Counted from the stretch's first letter, positions 34,234-43,780 are shown. The stretch: DNA of 64,000 nt from an uncultured Clostridia bacterium (GCA_947632195.1 CANROE010000007.1:1-64000); one strand, 5' to 3'. Notes: generated by a model not told the origin, from the sequence alone. Made by a program: numbers and translations.

Positions 34234-34677
34234 ATGGCTTTCAAAAAGAGCGAAGAGATACTTTCGGAGGTCCACCGCAACTGTCAGCTTGCGCTGCAAT
34301 CGATTTCGGACATTCTGCCCGAGGCGGAGGACGGCGACGTGAGAGAGGAACTTCTGCGCCAGCACGACGAATACGAGCACATGTGCGGAAGAGCGGCGAT
34401 CCTCGCAAAGGACAAGAACATCGAACTCAAAGATCCGGGACCCATTAAAAAGGCGATGATGTGGAGCAGCATTAAAATGAGCACCATGACGGACAATTCC
34501 CGCGCGCATATTTCGGAGATGATGGCGCAGGGCACCGTGATGGGAATTACGGCGATCAAATCGAGCCTTGCGGACATGAGCGACGAGGAAGAGGACGAGG
34601 ATATCCGCAAACTCGCCGAGGACGTGCTGCAAATGGAAGAACGCTTTGAAGAAATTTGGAAGAAACTGATAAAGTAG
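34234..34677 (+). CDS. Conserved helical hypothetical protein
   Basis: 147 residues, almost all alpha-helical, no signal peptide or membrane segment. Segments such as AMMWSSIKMSTMTDNSRAHI and ISEMMAQGTVMG look like a four-helix-bundle protein conserved among Clostridia; I cannot assign a function. AAAGGAG precedes the ATG. It diverges from rplU. Confidence 0.7.
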   Translation: MAFKKSEEILSEVHRNCQLALQSISDILPEAEDGDVREELLRQHDEYEHMCGRAAILAKDKNIELKDPGPIKKAMMWSSIKMSTMTDNSRAHISEMMAQGTVMGITAIKSSLADMSDEEEDEDIRKLAEDVLQMEERFEEIWKKLIK

Positions 34678-34700
34678 TTTCGCACAATTCTTTGCTCGTG

Positions 34701-35120
34701 CCACCCCTTGGCTCCCCCTTGGAGGGGGAGCTGTCACCGCAGGTGACTGAGGGGGTGTCACTTCGGAAATAATTGTGCGAGGAAACCTTCCTCCTGCATC
34801 AACCGAGTTGCTCTCTCATTCGCTATGCTCAAACAATAAGCCGTAAGCATGCGGCAAATTGTGGGCGCTGCCGCAGGGGCGCCCTGCTCCGCGCAGTGGA
34901 TTTATTCACGAAAAATCTTTTGCTTGCGCACATAGTGTTGGAACGCAAAACGCCTTTCCAAAAATGTCATGTCGAGCCACCGAGGAACGAGGTGTGTCGA
35001 GACATCTCATCCGCATTATAACAAGGCGAGATTTCTCGACTCCACTTCGTTCCGCTCGAAATGACAGATGAAGAAACGCGGGGCGAAATGACAGATGAAG
35101 AAACACCGGGCGAAATGACA
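34701..35120. repeat. Family B, D and A elements in the 34678-35197 gap
   Basis: Family B (34701-34760, GGCTCCCCCTTGGAGGGGGA, then a CACCGCAGGTG stem and ACTGAGGGGGTG). Family D (about 34793-34896), containing GCATGCGGCAAATTGTGGGC and matching 40196-40290 in reverse orientation. Family A (34965-35120), whose right end GAAATGACA is repeated three times at 27 and 24-base intervals, a start of tandem expansion like that in metG. No gene is seen. Confidence 0.8.
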
Positions 35121-35142
35121 ATTAGCAACGCAAAACAAAATC

Positions 35143-35184
35143 AATCTGCGGCGCCGAGGGCAAAAGCCCTCGGCGCCGCAGATT
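35143..35184. terminator. GC-rich hairpin after thrC
   Basis: A 19-bp perfect stem centred on GAGGGCAAAAGCCCTC lies 13 bases after the thrC stop. T-rich sequence follows on both sides but without long runs. Probable terminator. Confidence 0.6.
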
Positions 35185-35197
35185 ATTTCTCTTTCCT

Positions 35198-36694
35198 TCA
35201 TTCTCCAATAAAATTCAGCACTTCTTCAAAAATTTTATCGGGAGACACCACCGTTTTAAAGCGCGGCGGCTTGTAGCGGAGCGCCTTCAAACTCTCGGGC
35301 ACCTTCATTGCCGTGATGAGATGAATGCGCTTGATTCCCTTGAAACTGTCCTTCACATCGTTGCCTGTGAGCGCATAATACACCGCCTGCGGGAATTTAT
35401 AGGGGCTCGCCGTGCTCACCACCACCATGGGACGCTGCTCGGCGTTCGTATCCTCGGCGCGCTTGCGGCAATAGCTGCGCGCAACGTGCATCGCCACCCC
35501 CGTGTGCGTATCGAGCGGATAGTTGAATTCCTCAAAGAACTCATAGACGCACTCCACCGTGTCCTCTTCGTTTGCATAGCCCGCAAAGAAGGTCGCCCCG
35601 AGCGCTTTCAGCTCCTCGGCACGGATGGAATACCGCCCCGGATTGGCAAGCGAGCGCATGCGCTCGACGGTGAGCGCGCTGTCTCTGCCCGAGATCTCGA
35701 AGATCAGCCGCTCCAAATTGGACGACACCAGAATGTCCATCGAGGGAGACATCGTACGGAAGAAGGGACGCTTTTTGTCGTACGTTCCCTTGTTGAAAAA
35801 GTCGGTGAGCACGTTGTTGCGGTTGGAGGCGCACACGAGGGTCCCGACGGGAAGTCCCATACGTTTTGCATAATAGCCCGCCAGAATGTTGCCGAAATTG
35901 CCCGTGGGCACGGCAAAGTCCACACGATCGCCCTGTGCGATCTGCCCTGAACTCACAAGGTCGCAATAGGCGGAGAAGTAGTAAGCGATCTGCGGCACGA
36001 GGCGGCCGATGTTGATACTGTTTGCGGAGGAGAGTACGACCCCCCTCTCTTTGAGCTTGTCCCTCATTTCCTGCGAGCGGAAGATCTTCTTCACCGCCGC
36101 CTGGCAGTCGTCGAAGTTGCCCTTGACGCCGACCACGTCGACATTGTCGCCGTCCTGCGTCACCATCTGCAATTTCTGCATTTTGGACACCCCTTCCTCG
36201 GGGTAGAATACGGCGACTTTTACGCCTGGCGCGTCGCGGAACCCTTCAAGCGCAGCTTTGCCCGTATCGCCGCTCGTGGCGGCAAGAACGAGGACTTCCT
36301 CCTTCACGCCGAGCAGATCGCAGCTTTTGCGCAGAAGATACGGGAGCACGCAGAGCGCCATGTCCTTGAAGGCGCAGGTGGGGCCGTGGAAGAGTTCCAA
36401 AAGAAAGAGCCCCTCCTCGATTTTAACGAGCGGCGCGGGGTCGTCGCTTTCAAACTGTGCGTAAGCGGTCTCCAAAGCGTGCAAGAGCTCATCGGGCGGG
36501 AACTCGTCGAAAAATTTTGCAATGATGAATGCGGCGCGTTCGGGGTAGCTCATGCCGAGCATGGCGCTTAGTTCCTCTGCGGAAACGGACGGAATGACCT
36601 CGGGAACGAAGAGCCCGCCGCCTTCCGCCATTCCGCGCACGATCGCCTCGGGGGCTGAGACCGCCGCGCCCCCTCTTGTGTTGATAAATTTCAT
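35198..36694 (-). CDS. thrC: Threonine synthase
   Basis: PLP enzyme converting phosphohomoserine to threonine. 498 residues, the longer subgroup starting MKFINTRGG. The PLP lysine is in CAFKDMALCVLP, with ATSGDTGKAALEGF and the phosphate-loop VPTGNFGNILAGYYAKRMG. GGAGG lies before the ATG. A CCGTCCCG/CGGGACGG hairpin sits about 45 bases upstream. It is not next to other threonine genes. Confidence 0.96.
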   Translation of the reverse strand: MKFINTRGGAAVSAPEAIVRGMAEGGGLFVPEVIPSVSAEELSAMLGMSYPERAAFIIAKFFDEFPPDELLHALETAYAQFESDDPAPLVKIEEGLFLLELFHGPTCAFKDMALCVLPYLLRKSCDLLGVKEEVLVLAATSGDTGKAALEGFRDAPGVKVAVFYPEEGVSKMQKLQMVTQDGDNVDVVGVKGNFDDCQAAVKKIFRSQEMRDKLKERGVVLSSANSINIGRLVPQIAYYFSAYCDLVSSGQIAQGDRVDFAVPTGNFGNILAGYYAKRMGLPVGTLVCASNRNNVLTDFFNKGTYDKKRPFFRTMSPSMDILVSSNLERLIFEISGRDSALTVERMRSLANPGRYSIRAEELKALGATFFAGYANEEDTVECVYEFFEEFNYPLDTHTGVAMHVARSYCRKRAEDTNAEQRPMVVVSTASPYKFPQAVYYALTGNDVKDSFKGIKRIHLITAMKVPESLKALRYKPPRFKTVVSPDKIFEEVLNFIGE

Positions 36695-36784
36695 GATCCC
36701 TCCATATTTTTCTCTTTTTACATGCCTAAACCGTCCCGACGCGCGGGACGGCTCAATATGAATTTTTTCGGACGTTATTAGGCC

Positions 36785-37000
36785 GCCCCGTAGGTGGGCA
36801 GAACCCTTGCTGCCCCGCGTGGGCGGGTTTTTGCAAGCGAAATGAACTGAAATGGGGCGTATTTATTCTGTCATTTCGTCCCGCGTTTCTTCATCTGTCA
36901 TTTCGAGCGGAACAAAGTGGAGTCGAGAAATCTCGCCTTGTTTATCATGCGGATGAGCTGTCTCGACTGCGGCTAACGCCTTCGCTCGACATGACATTTA
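36785..37000. repeat. Family C fragment and family A element in the 36695-37061 gap
   Basis: A degenerate C-like segment (about 36785-36835, AACCCTTGCTGCCCCGCGTG) is followed by family A (36869-37000) running TGTCATTTCGTCCCG, TGTCATTTCGAGCGG, GAGAAATCTCGCC and ending CGACATGACA. No gene is seen. Confidence 0.78.
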
Positions 37001-37061
37001 AAGAATGGCTTCGATGGTTTCCCAAATTACTGCGCCAGCAAAAGATTTTTCGTGAACTTTC

Positions 37062-37469
37062 TCAGATATATTTCTTCGCGAATTCGGGGAGTTCTTCCTC
37101 GGTGCAGCTGCATGTGACAAAGAGTTGCAGGTTGCGCATGTCCGCCACTTTTTCAAGCATGTAGAAGATCTGCGCCATGTCCTTGATGGCCTTGCCCGCA
37201 ATGCGCGCTACGCCGTCTACAAACACATACTCGTTGTCGTAGCTGCCCGCGATCACGCCCTTGATAAAGCCGCAGAGCGCATCCTCGCCCGCCACATTAT
37301 AATCGGTAACATCGATAAAACGCACCTCGCGCTTTAAATCGTACATGTAACGCTTAGTGTCTGTGATGAAAACCAAATGCCCCTTGGCAACGGCCACCGC
37401 GTCGTTCGCAGCGTCGATGATCCTCTTCGTTTTTCCGCTCCCTTTGGGTCCGCATATGATTTTGATCAT
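37062..37469 (-). CDS. Small P-loop NTP-binding protein
   Basis: 135 residues starting MIKIICGPKGSGKTKRIIDA, with a Walker A motif (GPKGSGKT) at residues 7-14 and a possible Walker B region at NEYVFVDGV. The family occurs in Clostridia, sometimes annotated as a PilT-like ATPase, but its role is unknown. The ATG at 37469 follows AGGAGG; the longer track start is not supported. Confidence 0.75.
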   Translation of the reverse strand: MIKIICGPKGSGKTKRIIDAANDAVAVAKGHLVFITDTKRYMYDLKREVRFIDVTDYNVAGEDALCGFIKGVIAGSYDNEYVFVDGVARIAGKAIKDMAQIFYMLEKVADMRNLQLFVTCSCTEEELPEFAKKYI

Positions 37470-37608
37470 GATAACCTCCTGATGCGCCTTTAGCGCCTTT
37501 GATATTTCTATTGTAACAAGTTTCGGAAAACTTTTCAAGAGGTTTTTGAAAAATTTTTTCCTCAATTTATCACTTGCCGCCATTGTGGCGGCAGACGCCC
37601 TTTGCCGC

Positions 37609-38808
37609 TCAGGAAAGGCTCATCAAAAAGGCGTCGATACGGTCGAGCCCTTCGAGCATGTCCCGCATGGAGAGGGAATAGCTCAGCCGCACGCAGTCGT
37701 CCGCACCGAACGCCTTCCCCGGCACCACGGCGACCTTTGCGGCATCCAGGAGACAGTCGGCAAAGTCCACCGAATCGTTGATTTGCTTGCTGCCGAAACT
37801 CTTGCCGTACACCCCGCCGACGACGAGCATGGCATAAAACGCTCCCTCGGGAATGATGACGTACACGTTCTGCATGTCCGAAATGCGCTCGATCATTTTG
37901 AGCCGCCGCCGCGAAAACCGCGCCACCATCTCCTCTACCGACGCCTCGGGCGAGTTGAGCGCTTTCAGCGTGGCGTACTGCGCGATGGTGTTGGGGTTGC
38001 TCGTGGCGTGGCTCTGGAAGGAGTCGATCGCCCTTGCAACGTCGGGGGGCGCGGCGAGATAGCCGATCCGCCAGCCCGTCATCGCGTACGTCTTGGAGAC
38101 GCCGTTCACCGTGATTGTCATCTCCTTCATCTTGGGCGAGCATGCCGCAAAGGAAAAGGGTTTTGTTTCCCCGTATACGAGTTTTTCGTAGATCTCGTCG
38201 GAGAGCACAAAGATGCCCGCCTCCTCGCACACCTTGGCGAGGGCGCGCACCTCCTTCTCCGAATACACCGCGCCCGTGGGGTTGCAGGGGGAGTTGAAGA
38301 TAAAAAGTTTGGTCTTTTCCGTGATCGCCCCTTTGAGCTGTTCGGGGGTGATTTTGAAGTTGTTCTTCTTGTGCGCCTGCACAAAGACGGGCACGCCGCC
38401 GCAGCACTTGACGACTTCGGGATAGGTGAGCCAATAGGGCGCGGGGATAATGACCTCGTCCCCCTCGTTGATAAGGGCGAAACAGACGTTGAAAATGGAG
38501 TGTTTCGCGCCGTTTGAAACGATGATCTGCGAGGGTTCGTATTCGAGCCCGTTGTCGCGGCGGAATTTACTGCAAATGGCGCGGCGGAGCTCCAAGAGAC
38601 CGGAAGAGGGCGTGTATTTGGTACAGCCCCTGTCGAGCGCCTCTTTCGCGGCGTCGACGATATGTTCGGGGGTGGAGAAGTCGGGCTCTCCCACGCCGAA
38701 GTTGATAACATCCTCCCCCGCCGCCTTCATCGCCTTTGCCTTGGCGCTGACGGAAAGGGTGAGAGAGGGAGAGATCGTGCCGATCCGCTTTGCGATTCTG
38801 CCTGTCAT
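37609..38808 (-). CDS. Class I aminotransferase, aspartate aminotransferase type
   Basis: 399-residue PLP-dependent aminotransferase, subgroup I-gamma like Bacillus AspB. Key sites are NFGVGEPDFSTP, NSPCNPTGAVYS, the PLP lysine in NGVSKTYAMTGWRIGY, and RLSYS near the C-terminus for substrate carboxylate binding. The ATG at 38808 has AGGAG upstream. It follows prfA by 16 bases. Main substrate probably aspartate/2-oxoglutarate. Confidence 0.92.
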   Translation of the reverse strand: MTGRIAKRIGTISPSLTLSVSAKAKAMKAAGEDVINFGVGEPDFSTPEHIVDAAKEALDRGCTKYTPSSGLLELRRAICSKFRRDNGLEYEPSQIIVSNGAKHSIFNVCFALINEGDEVIIPAPYWLTYPEVVKCCGGVPVFVQAHKKNNFKITPEQLKGAITEKTKLFIFNSPCNPTGAVYSEKEVRALAKVCEEAGIFVLSDEIYEKLVYGETKPFSFAACSPKMKEMTITVNGVSKTYAMTGWRIGYLAAPPDVARAIDSFQSHATSNPNTIAQYATLKALNSPEASVEEMVARFSRRRLKMIERISDMQNVYVIIPEGAFYAMLVVGGVYGKSFGSKQINDSVDFADCLLDAAKVAVVPGKAFGADDCVRLSYSLSMRDMLEGLDRIDAFLMSLS

Positions 38809-38824
38809 ACAAACTCCTTTTGCG

Positions 38825-39886
38825 TTATTCGGATTCGGTGAGCCTGCGTTCGCGGTCCGCACGGGCGAGCGCGTCGATCATTCCGTCGAGATCGCCCGCG
38901 AGAAAGCTCTCCATGTTGTGGACGCTGAGCCCGATCCTGTGATCGGTGATACGGCTCTGGGGGAAGTTATAGGTGCGGATCCGCTCGCTCCTGTCCCCCG
39001 TGCCCACGAGGCTCTTTCTGTTTTGTGCCTCCGCGTTGTCCTGGCGGCTCCTGTAATAGTCGTAGAGGCGCGCTTTGAGCACACGGTAGGCTTTTTCCTT
39101 GTTTTTGAGCTGGCTGCGCTCGTCCTGGCAGGTGACGACGATGCCCGTCGGAAAGTGGGTGAGGCGGATGGCGGTCTCCGTCTTGTTGACTTTTTGTCCG
39201 CCCGCGCCCGAGGAGCGGTAGAGGTCCACCCGCACGTCCTTTTCGTCGATCTCGACTTCGAGGTCCTCCGCCTCGGGGAGGACGGCGACGGTCGCGGTGG
39301 AGGTGTGGATACGGCCCTGCGATTCCGTCTCGGGTACCCGCTGCACGCGGTGCACGCCGCTCTCGTATTTGAGCCGTCCGTAGGCGCCCTTGCCGCTGAT
39401 GTTGACGATCGCCTCCTTCATGCCGCCGAGTTCGGTCTCGTTGACGTCGACGACTTCCCACTTGAAACGGCGGCGTTCGCAATAACTCTGGTACATGCGG
39501 TAGAGATCGTAGACAAAGAGCGCCGCTTCCTCTCCCCCCGCGCCTGCGCGAAGTTCAAGGGTACAGCCGCGCTCATCCCGTTTGTCCTTTGGAAGCAGGA
39601 GCAAGCGAAGTTCCTCTTGGAGGGAAGAGAGCCGCTCTTTGCAGGCGTAGCCCTCCTCCAAGAGGAGATCTTTCATCTCCCCCGTCTCATTTTCCGCCTC
39701 GGAAAACGCGCCGTTCATCTCCCGCTCCGCCGCAAGACAGGCGGAATATTTTTGCGCGATCTCCTCGATCTCGGCGCGCTCTTTGGAGATCCTCGTCCAC
39801 TCCTCCATGTCCGCAAGGACGAGAGGGTCAGACAGTTTCTCCCCGAGCGCGATATATTTGTCGTAAATGTCTTTTACTTTATCCAT
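38825..39886 (-). CDS. prfA: Peptide chain release factor 1
   Basis: Recognises UAA/UAG stop codons. The stop-codon motif PxT is PET (in RVQRVPETESQGR) and the catalytic GGQ is in SSGAGGQKVNK. ATG 39886 gives 353 residues, the usual length, but no clear ribosome binding site is seen. The 33-base longer TTG start is no better. It is separated from prmC by about 530 bases of repeats, whereas the two are usually adjacent. Confidence 0.96.
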   Translation of the reverse strand: MDKVKDIYDKYIALGEKLSDPLVLADMEEWTRISKERAEIEEIAQKYSACLAAEREMNGAFSEAENETGEMKDLLLEEGYACKERLSSLQEELRLLLLPKDKRDERGCTLELRAGAGGEEAALFVYDLYRMYQSYCERRRFKWEVVDVNETELGGMKEAIVNISGKGAYGRLKYESGVHRVQRVPETESQGRIHTSTATVAVLPEAEDLEVEIDEKDVRVDLYRSSGAGGQKVNKTETAIRLTHFPTGIVVTCQDERSQLKNKEKAYRVLKARLYDYYRSRQDNAEAQNRKSLVGTGDRSERIRTYNFPQSRITDHRIGLSVHNMESFLAGDLDGMIDALARADRERRLTESE

Positions 39887-39934
39887 ATTGAGAAGTTCAG
39901 GGAATGCGGCAGACAACAAGGAAATCTGCTCTCA

Positions 39935-40400
39935 CGCTGTCCCTCGCGCGGTTCGCGCGGGGGAAAGTACCCGAGTGAAACGAGGGGGAAAGGGGGGATT
40001 CCCTTGCTGTCCCTGAAAGGGAAAGTGGCATGAGCGGAGCGAATGCCGAAAGGGTTTTTGCAAAGTCTCGGAAAACCCCTCAGTCACTCACTACGTTCGT
40101 GACAGCTCCCCTATGAGGGGCGCCAAGTGGTGCCCCCTCCCCTACCCCTCCCCCGCTTACGCGAGGGCGGGCAAGAATTCTGTTCCCCAATGACTGCGCG
40201 TTGGAAAACCACGCTTTTCCATAAGCGCCCACAATTTGCCGCATACCTGCGGCTTATTGTCTGACAAGGCGAATGAGAGGTTGAGTAGGTTAAGACGATA
40301 ATGTACGTTTCCTCACGGCGTTTATTTTCGGCCGACACCCCTTCCGTCTCCTTCGGAGACACCCACCCCTCCAAGGGGTGGGCAAGGGGGGAGGAAGAAA
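39935..40400. repeat. Composite C-C-B-D-B repeat block between prmC and prfA
   Basis: Two family C units (about 39935-40010 and 40010-40070) lead through a shared GCAAAGTCTCGGAAAACCCC junction into family B (40078-40130). Family D (about 40196-40290) and another B-type unit (40339-40395) follow. The C-junction-B part is repeated almost base for base at 47213-47350. No gene is seen in 39887-40417. Confidence 0.8.
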
Positions 40401-40417
40401 AGAAACGCGTGAATAAC

Positions 40418-42238
40418 TCAAAATACGATCTTCACAACTCTCTCTTTCCCGCTCAAATCTTTCACAACCATCGCATAGTCGCACTTGGAGAAAATTTTGA
40501 GAATGTCCCGCGCCTGGTTTTCGCCGCACTCCAAAATGAGCATTCCGCCCCGCACGATGTAACGGTTGATCTTGCTCGCGATACGGCGGTAAAATTCGAG
40601 GCCGTCCTCCCCGCCGTCAAGCGCCAAATGCGGCTCGAAATCGCGCACCTCCCGTTGAAGAGACGGGATCTCCGACGTCTTGATGTAGGGCGGATTCGCC
40701 GTGATCAAATTGTACTTTCCGCGCACGTTCTCGAAAAGATCGCTCTTGAAAAGATTTACATTCGCCTTGTTCATACGCACGTTTTTGCGCGCCACTTCCA
40801 AAGCGTCGTCCGAAATATCCACCGCCGTCACAGAGACGTTCCTGTCCTTTGCGCACTCGCACGCGACGGCGATCGCGATCGCGCCGCTGCCCGTGCACAG
40901 ATCGAGCATCTTGTCTCCCTCCGAGAGGGCGGCGATCGCCTGCTGCACCAGAATTTCCGTCTCGGGACGGGGAATGAGCACCCGCTCGTCCACCTCGATC
41001 CGGTAGCCGTAAAATTCGGTGTTGCCGAAGATGTACCAGAGCGGTTTTCCCGTGAGCCGCTCCTCGTAGAGCGCCAGAATTTGTCCGCACTCCTTTTGTG
41101 TGATGACCCGCTCCGTTTTGAGCTCGCTGCGGGGCACGTTCAACGTGAGAGACAGGATCCACTCGGCGTCCGCCTCGTCGATCCCCTTCTCCGCAAAGTG
41201 CTTTTTCATCATCGTCTGCAATTTGGAGAGCTTTGTCTCCGTGACAAACGTCTTTTCGGGCGATTCGGGGTCCGCGTCCATATCGAGCACCTTCTGAAAC
41301 GCCATGATGGCGCATTCGATCATCTCGTCGGTGGGCTCCTTTGTGGTGAGCTTTTGAAGAAGATACCCGGGCGCTTTGAGCGGGAACACGATGGGACTCT
41401 GAATTTTTGCGAGCAGGCGCAGCACCTCATAGGAGACTGCCGCGACGATGGGCAAAAAGACGAGCTTGATGAGAAATACCAGCGCAAAGTCGAGAGCTTC
41501 GAGCCCTGTCTGGATCCTGCTGCCCACGAGCCAGCCGACCAGCGAGAACAAAATGATGGAGATGAACATCACGATGAAGAGGAAGGTCGTGCCGCACCTG
41601 TCGTGCAAGCGGGAACAGCTCTTCACGTTCTCCACGGTGAGCGGAAGGCCGTATTCGTAGCAGTTGATGGTCTTATGCTCCGCGCCGTGATAGCAATAGG
41701 TCTCCCTGAGGGACTTGAAAAGCAGGGTGAAGAGAATGTAACAGATAAACACGACGAGACGGAACCCGCCTTCGAGCAGATAATACCACAGCCCGTGCGC
41801 GGGGATATAGTCGGGCGCCGCGTCGGAGATCATGTTGGTAAAGAGCTGGGGCAAAAACAAAAAAAGGACGAGCGCAATGATCACGCCGAGCCCCGTGGCA
41901 ACGGCGGTGACGATATCCGATACGCTCACTTTCCATTTTTCCGCCACCCATTTATTGAGTTTGGGCGGCGCCTCATCCTCGACGATGGCGACCTCCGAAC
42001 TTCTCAGAAGCGCCTGCATCCCCCCCACCAACGAGAGCACGAAATTGACGATCCCGCGCAAAAAGACGACGCGCATCCATTTCTTCCGCGCCTCCGGAGG
42101 GGTGATACGCTTGGCCTCCATTTGGAGCTGTCCGTTGTCGTCGCGCACCACGGTCGCCATGCCGCTCTTCCCGCGCATCATGACGCCCTGTATCACCGCT
42201 TGCCCGCCGATGTAAGTAATGTTTGTCTTTTTCTTCAT
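40418..42238 (-). CDS. prmC: Fusion of DUF1385 membrane protein and PrmC release-factor glutamine methyltransferase
   Basis: 606 residues. Residues 1 to about 315 form a DUF1385 protein (start GGQAVIQGVMMRGK, several membrane helices, HGAEHKTINCYE). The rest is a complete PrmC/HemK: helical N-domain, SAM site LDLCTGSGAIAIAVA and catalytic NPPY in ITANPPYIKT. PrmC methylates the GGQ glutamine of RF1/RF2, so this enzyme acts on the product of the next gene, prfA. In many Firmicutes rpmE, DUF1385, prmC and prfA are separate neighbours; here the two middle genes are one uninterrupted frame. GGAAGG precedes the ATG. Confidence 0.92.
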   Translation of the reverse strand: MKKKTNITYIGGQAVIQGVMMRGKSGMATVVRDDNGQLQMEAKRITPPEARKKWMRVVFLRGIVNFVLSLVGGMQALLRSSEVAIVEDEAPPKLNKWVAEKWKVSVSDIVTAVATGLGVIIALVLFLFLPQLFTNMISDAAPDYIPAHGLWYYLLEGGFRLVVFICYILFTLLFKSLRETYCYHGAEHKTINCYEYGLPLTVENVKSCSRLHDRCGTTFLFIVMFISIILFSLVGWLVGSRIQTGLEALDFALVFLIKLVFLPIVAAVSYEVLRLLAKIQSPIVFPLKAPGYLLQKLTTKEPTDEMIECAIMAFQKVLDMDADPESPEKTFVTETKLSKLQTMMKKHFAEKGIDEADAEWILSLTLNVPRSELKTERVITQKECGQILALYEERLTGKPLWYIFGNTEFYGYRIEVDERVLIPRPETEILVQQAIAALSEGDKMLDLCTGSGAIAIAVACECAKDRNVSVTAVDISDDALEVARKNVRMNKANVNLFKSDLFENVRGKYNLITANPPYIKTSEIPSLQREVRDFEPHLALDGGEDGLEFYRRIASKINRYIVRGGMLILECGENQARDILKIFSKCDYAMVVKDLSGKERVVKIVF

Positions 42239-42306
42239 TTCCTTCCGCCGCTTTCAAACAACCAGAAAATAGCAAAACAGCCCCGCATTCGTGAGGCCGG
42301 AGTGCA

Positions 42307-42510
42307 TTAGATACCGTATCTTTTCTTGAACTTGTCTACGCGTCCGCCGGTATCCACGAGCTTCTGTCTGCCCGTAAAGAACGGATGGCACTTGCTGCAA
42401 ATATCCACTTTGAGAACTTCCACGTCCTTGGTGGTGCCCGTCTTAAAAGTCTCGCCGCAGGCGCAGACAACCGTCACCTCATGATACTTGGGATGAATGC
42501 CGTCTTTCAT
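42307..42510 (-). CDS. rpmE: Ribosomal protein L31 (bL31), zinc-binding form
   Basis: 67 residues: [19 protein letters not shown] and [10 protein letters not shown] with four Cys (C-x-C and C-x2-C) that bind zinc. ATG 42510 follows GAGGTG. Upstream of the DUF1385-PrmC fusion on the same strand, the conserved order. Confidence 0.96.
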   Translation of the reverse strand: MKDGIHPKYHEVTVVCACGETFKTGTTKDVEVLKVDICSKCHPFFTGRQKLVDTGGRVDKFKKRYGI

Positions 42511-42570
42511 AATCAAACACCTCACAAAAAAATCTTAGGCGCATGCTTTCCAAACATGTACGCAAACCTT

Positions 42571-42599
42571 ATTATAGCGATTTTTTCGTTGCTCGTCAA
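42571..42599 (-). promoter_or_regulatory. rpmE promoter
   Basis: Minus-strand TTGACG (42594-42599), 17 bases, TATAAT (42571-42576). Confidence 0.75.
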
Positions 42600-42686
42600 C
42601 TGATTTTTCTTTGCATTTGCAAAAACTTGCCCTTGCGCCGAAATTTTTCCTTTTTCGCGCAAAAGACAGGTATTTTTGAAAATCGC

Positions 42687-42715
42687 TTGCAAAACAGGCG
42701 CGGTTGCGGTATAAT
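42687..42715 (+). promoter_or_regulatory. Promoter of the MDR dehydrogenase-like gene
   Basis: TTGCAA (42687-42692), 17 bases, TATAAT (42710-42715), about 38 bases upstream of the start. Confidence 0.75.
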
Positions 42716-42753
42716 ATGATAGAATATAGCGGAAACCAAGAAGAGGAGCCGAT

Positions 42754-43758
42754 ATGAACGTTTGGAAGCTGACCGCAGCGGGCAATCTTGTAATGGCCGA
42801 AGAGGACCTCGTTCCCGAAGAGGGGAAACGGCGCGTCCGCGTCACCAAGGTGTTCGTCACCCATGAGGACGCTCTTTTGTGCCGGGGCAAGAGAAAAATC
42901 AGATACCCCCTTATCCCCGGGCGGTTTGCGACGGGCGTGATCAGCGACGAAGGCAGCGCGCTCTTCCCCAAGGGAACGCGCGTTCTTCTGCATTCCTATC
43001 TCCCCGCGCTCGACACGGGGACGCAAAAACGCTCCTTCACCGAGGACGATTTCCGCATTCTCGGAAAGACATGCGACGGATTCCTGCGCGATTTCGTGTA
43101 TGCGGGCGAGGACGAAATGACCCTTCTGCCCGACTCTGTCAACGATGAAAAAGCGCTGCTCTTGTACCATATTGCCCTTGCGCAGGCCACCGTGGACGCG
43201 CTCGACGTCAAGCGGGGGGAACACATCGCGGTCATCGGCGGGGACATGCTCGGCTTTTTCGTCGCCCGCCTCCTCATCTACCGCCAGGCGGCGCCCATTC
43301 TCATCGATTCCCGCAGAGACAGGCTGGATTTCGCAAGAATGCGCGGCGTCTACTATACCTCCCCCACCGACGGGAGCCTGATGGGGCTGGTCGGCACCGT
43401 CACGGGCGGACGGCTTGCGGACGGCGTCGTCTTTGTCACCGATTCGGGTGAGACGGACGTCTCCCTCGCCGTCTCCGTCTGCGCGCAGGACAAACACCTC
43501 GTATTCTGCGGCACAGGCGAGGACGCCTTCCCGCTCGACATTGCAAGCGTCATCAAAAAACGGCTGTCCGTGCACGGCGTTTCGGACGGGACGGAGAACC
43601 TCGAAACGGCGATCAACCTCGTCGCCAACAAGAGCGTGGATCTGTCCTCCTTCCGTTTCCTCACCTTCCGCCCCGACAAGATGGTATCCCTTTTGAGCGA
43701 GCTCGCCGAACATCCCGACCGTCCCTCGGACGAAATTTGTATCATCAACTTGCTTTGA
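42754..43758 (+). CDS. Zinc-independent MDR alcohol dehydrogenase-like protein
   Basis: 334 residues with the medium-chain dehydrogenase layout: an N-terminal GroES-like part (GRFATGVISDEG) and a Rossmann fold with AVIGGDMLGFFVARLL. The usual catalytic Cys/His zinc ligands and structural Cys cluster are missing, so a classical alcohol dehydrogenase activity is unlikely; reductase or scaffold roles are possible. AAGAGGAG precedes the ATG. Substrate unknown. Confidence 0.75.
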   Translation: MNVWKLTAAGNLVMAEEDLVPEEGKRRVRVTKVFVTHEDALLCRGKRKIRYPLIPGRFATGVISDEGSALFPKGTRVLLHSYLPALDTGTQKRSFTEDDFRILGKTCDGFLRDFVYAGEDEMTLLPDSVNDEKALLLYHIALAQATVDALDVKRGEHIAVIGGDMLGFFVARLLIYRQAAPILIDSRRDRLDFARMRGVYYTSPTDGSLMGLVGTVTGGRLADGVVFVTDSGETDVSLAVSVCAQDKHLVFCGTGEDAFPLDIASVIKKRLSVHGVSDGTENLETAINLVANKSVDLSSFRFLTFRPDKMVSLLSELAEHPDRPSDEICIINLL

Positions 43759-43780
43759 TCTCTCCGTCTGCGTTCTACAT

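Noticed and set aside
36695-36775. T-box or other riboswitch upstream of thrC
   Set aside because: Only a short CCGTCCCG hairpin without specifier loop, T-box sequence or terminator alternative is visible.
38450-40033. 527-codon plus-strand ORF opposite prfA and the aminotransferase
   Set aside because: Overlaps two well-recognised genes antisense; no binding site or motifs.
40301-42310. 669-codon plus-strand ORF opposite the DUF1385-PrmC fusion
   Set aside because: Shadow ORF; the opposite frame has clear membrane helices and methyltransferase motifs.
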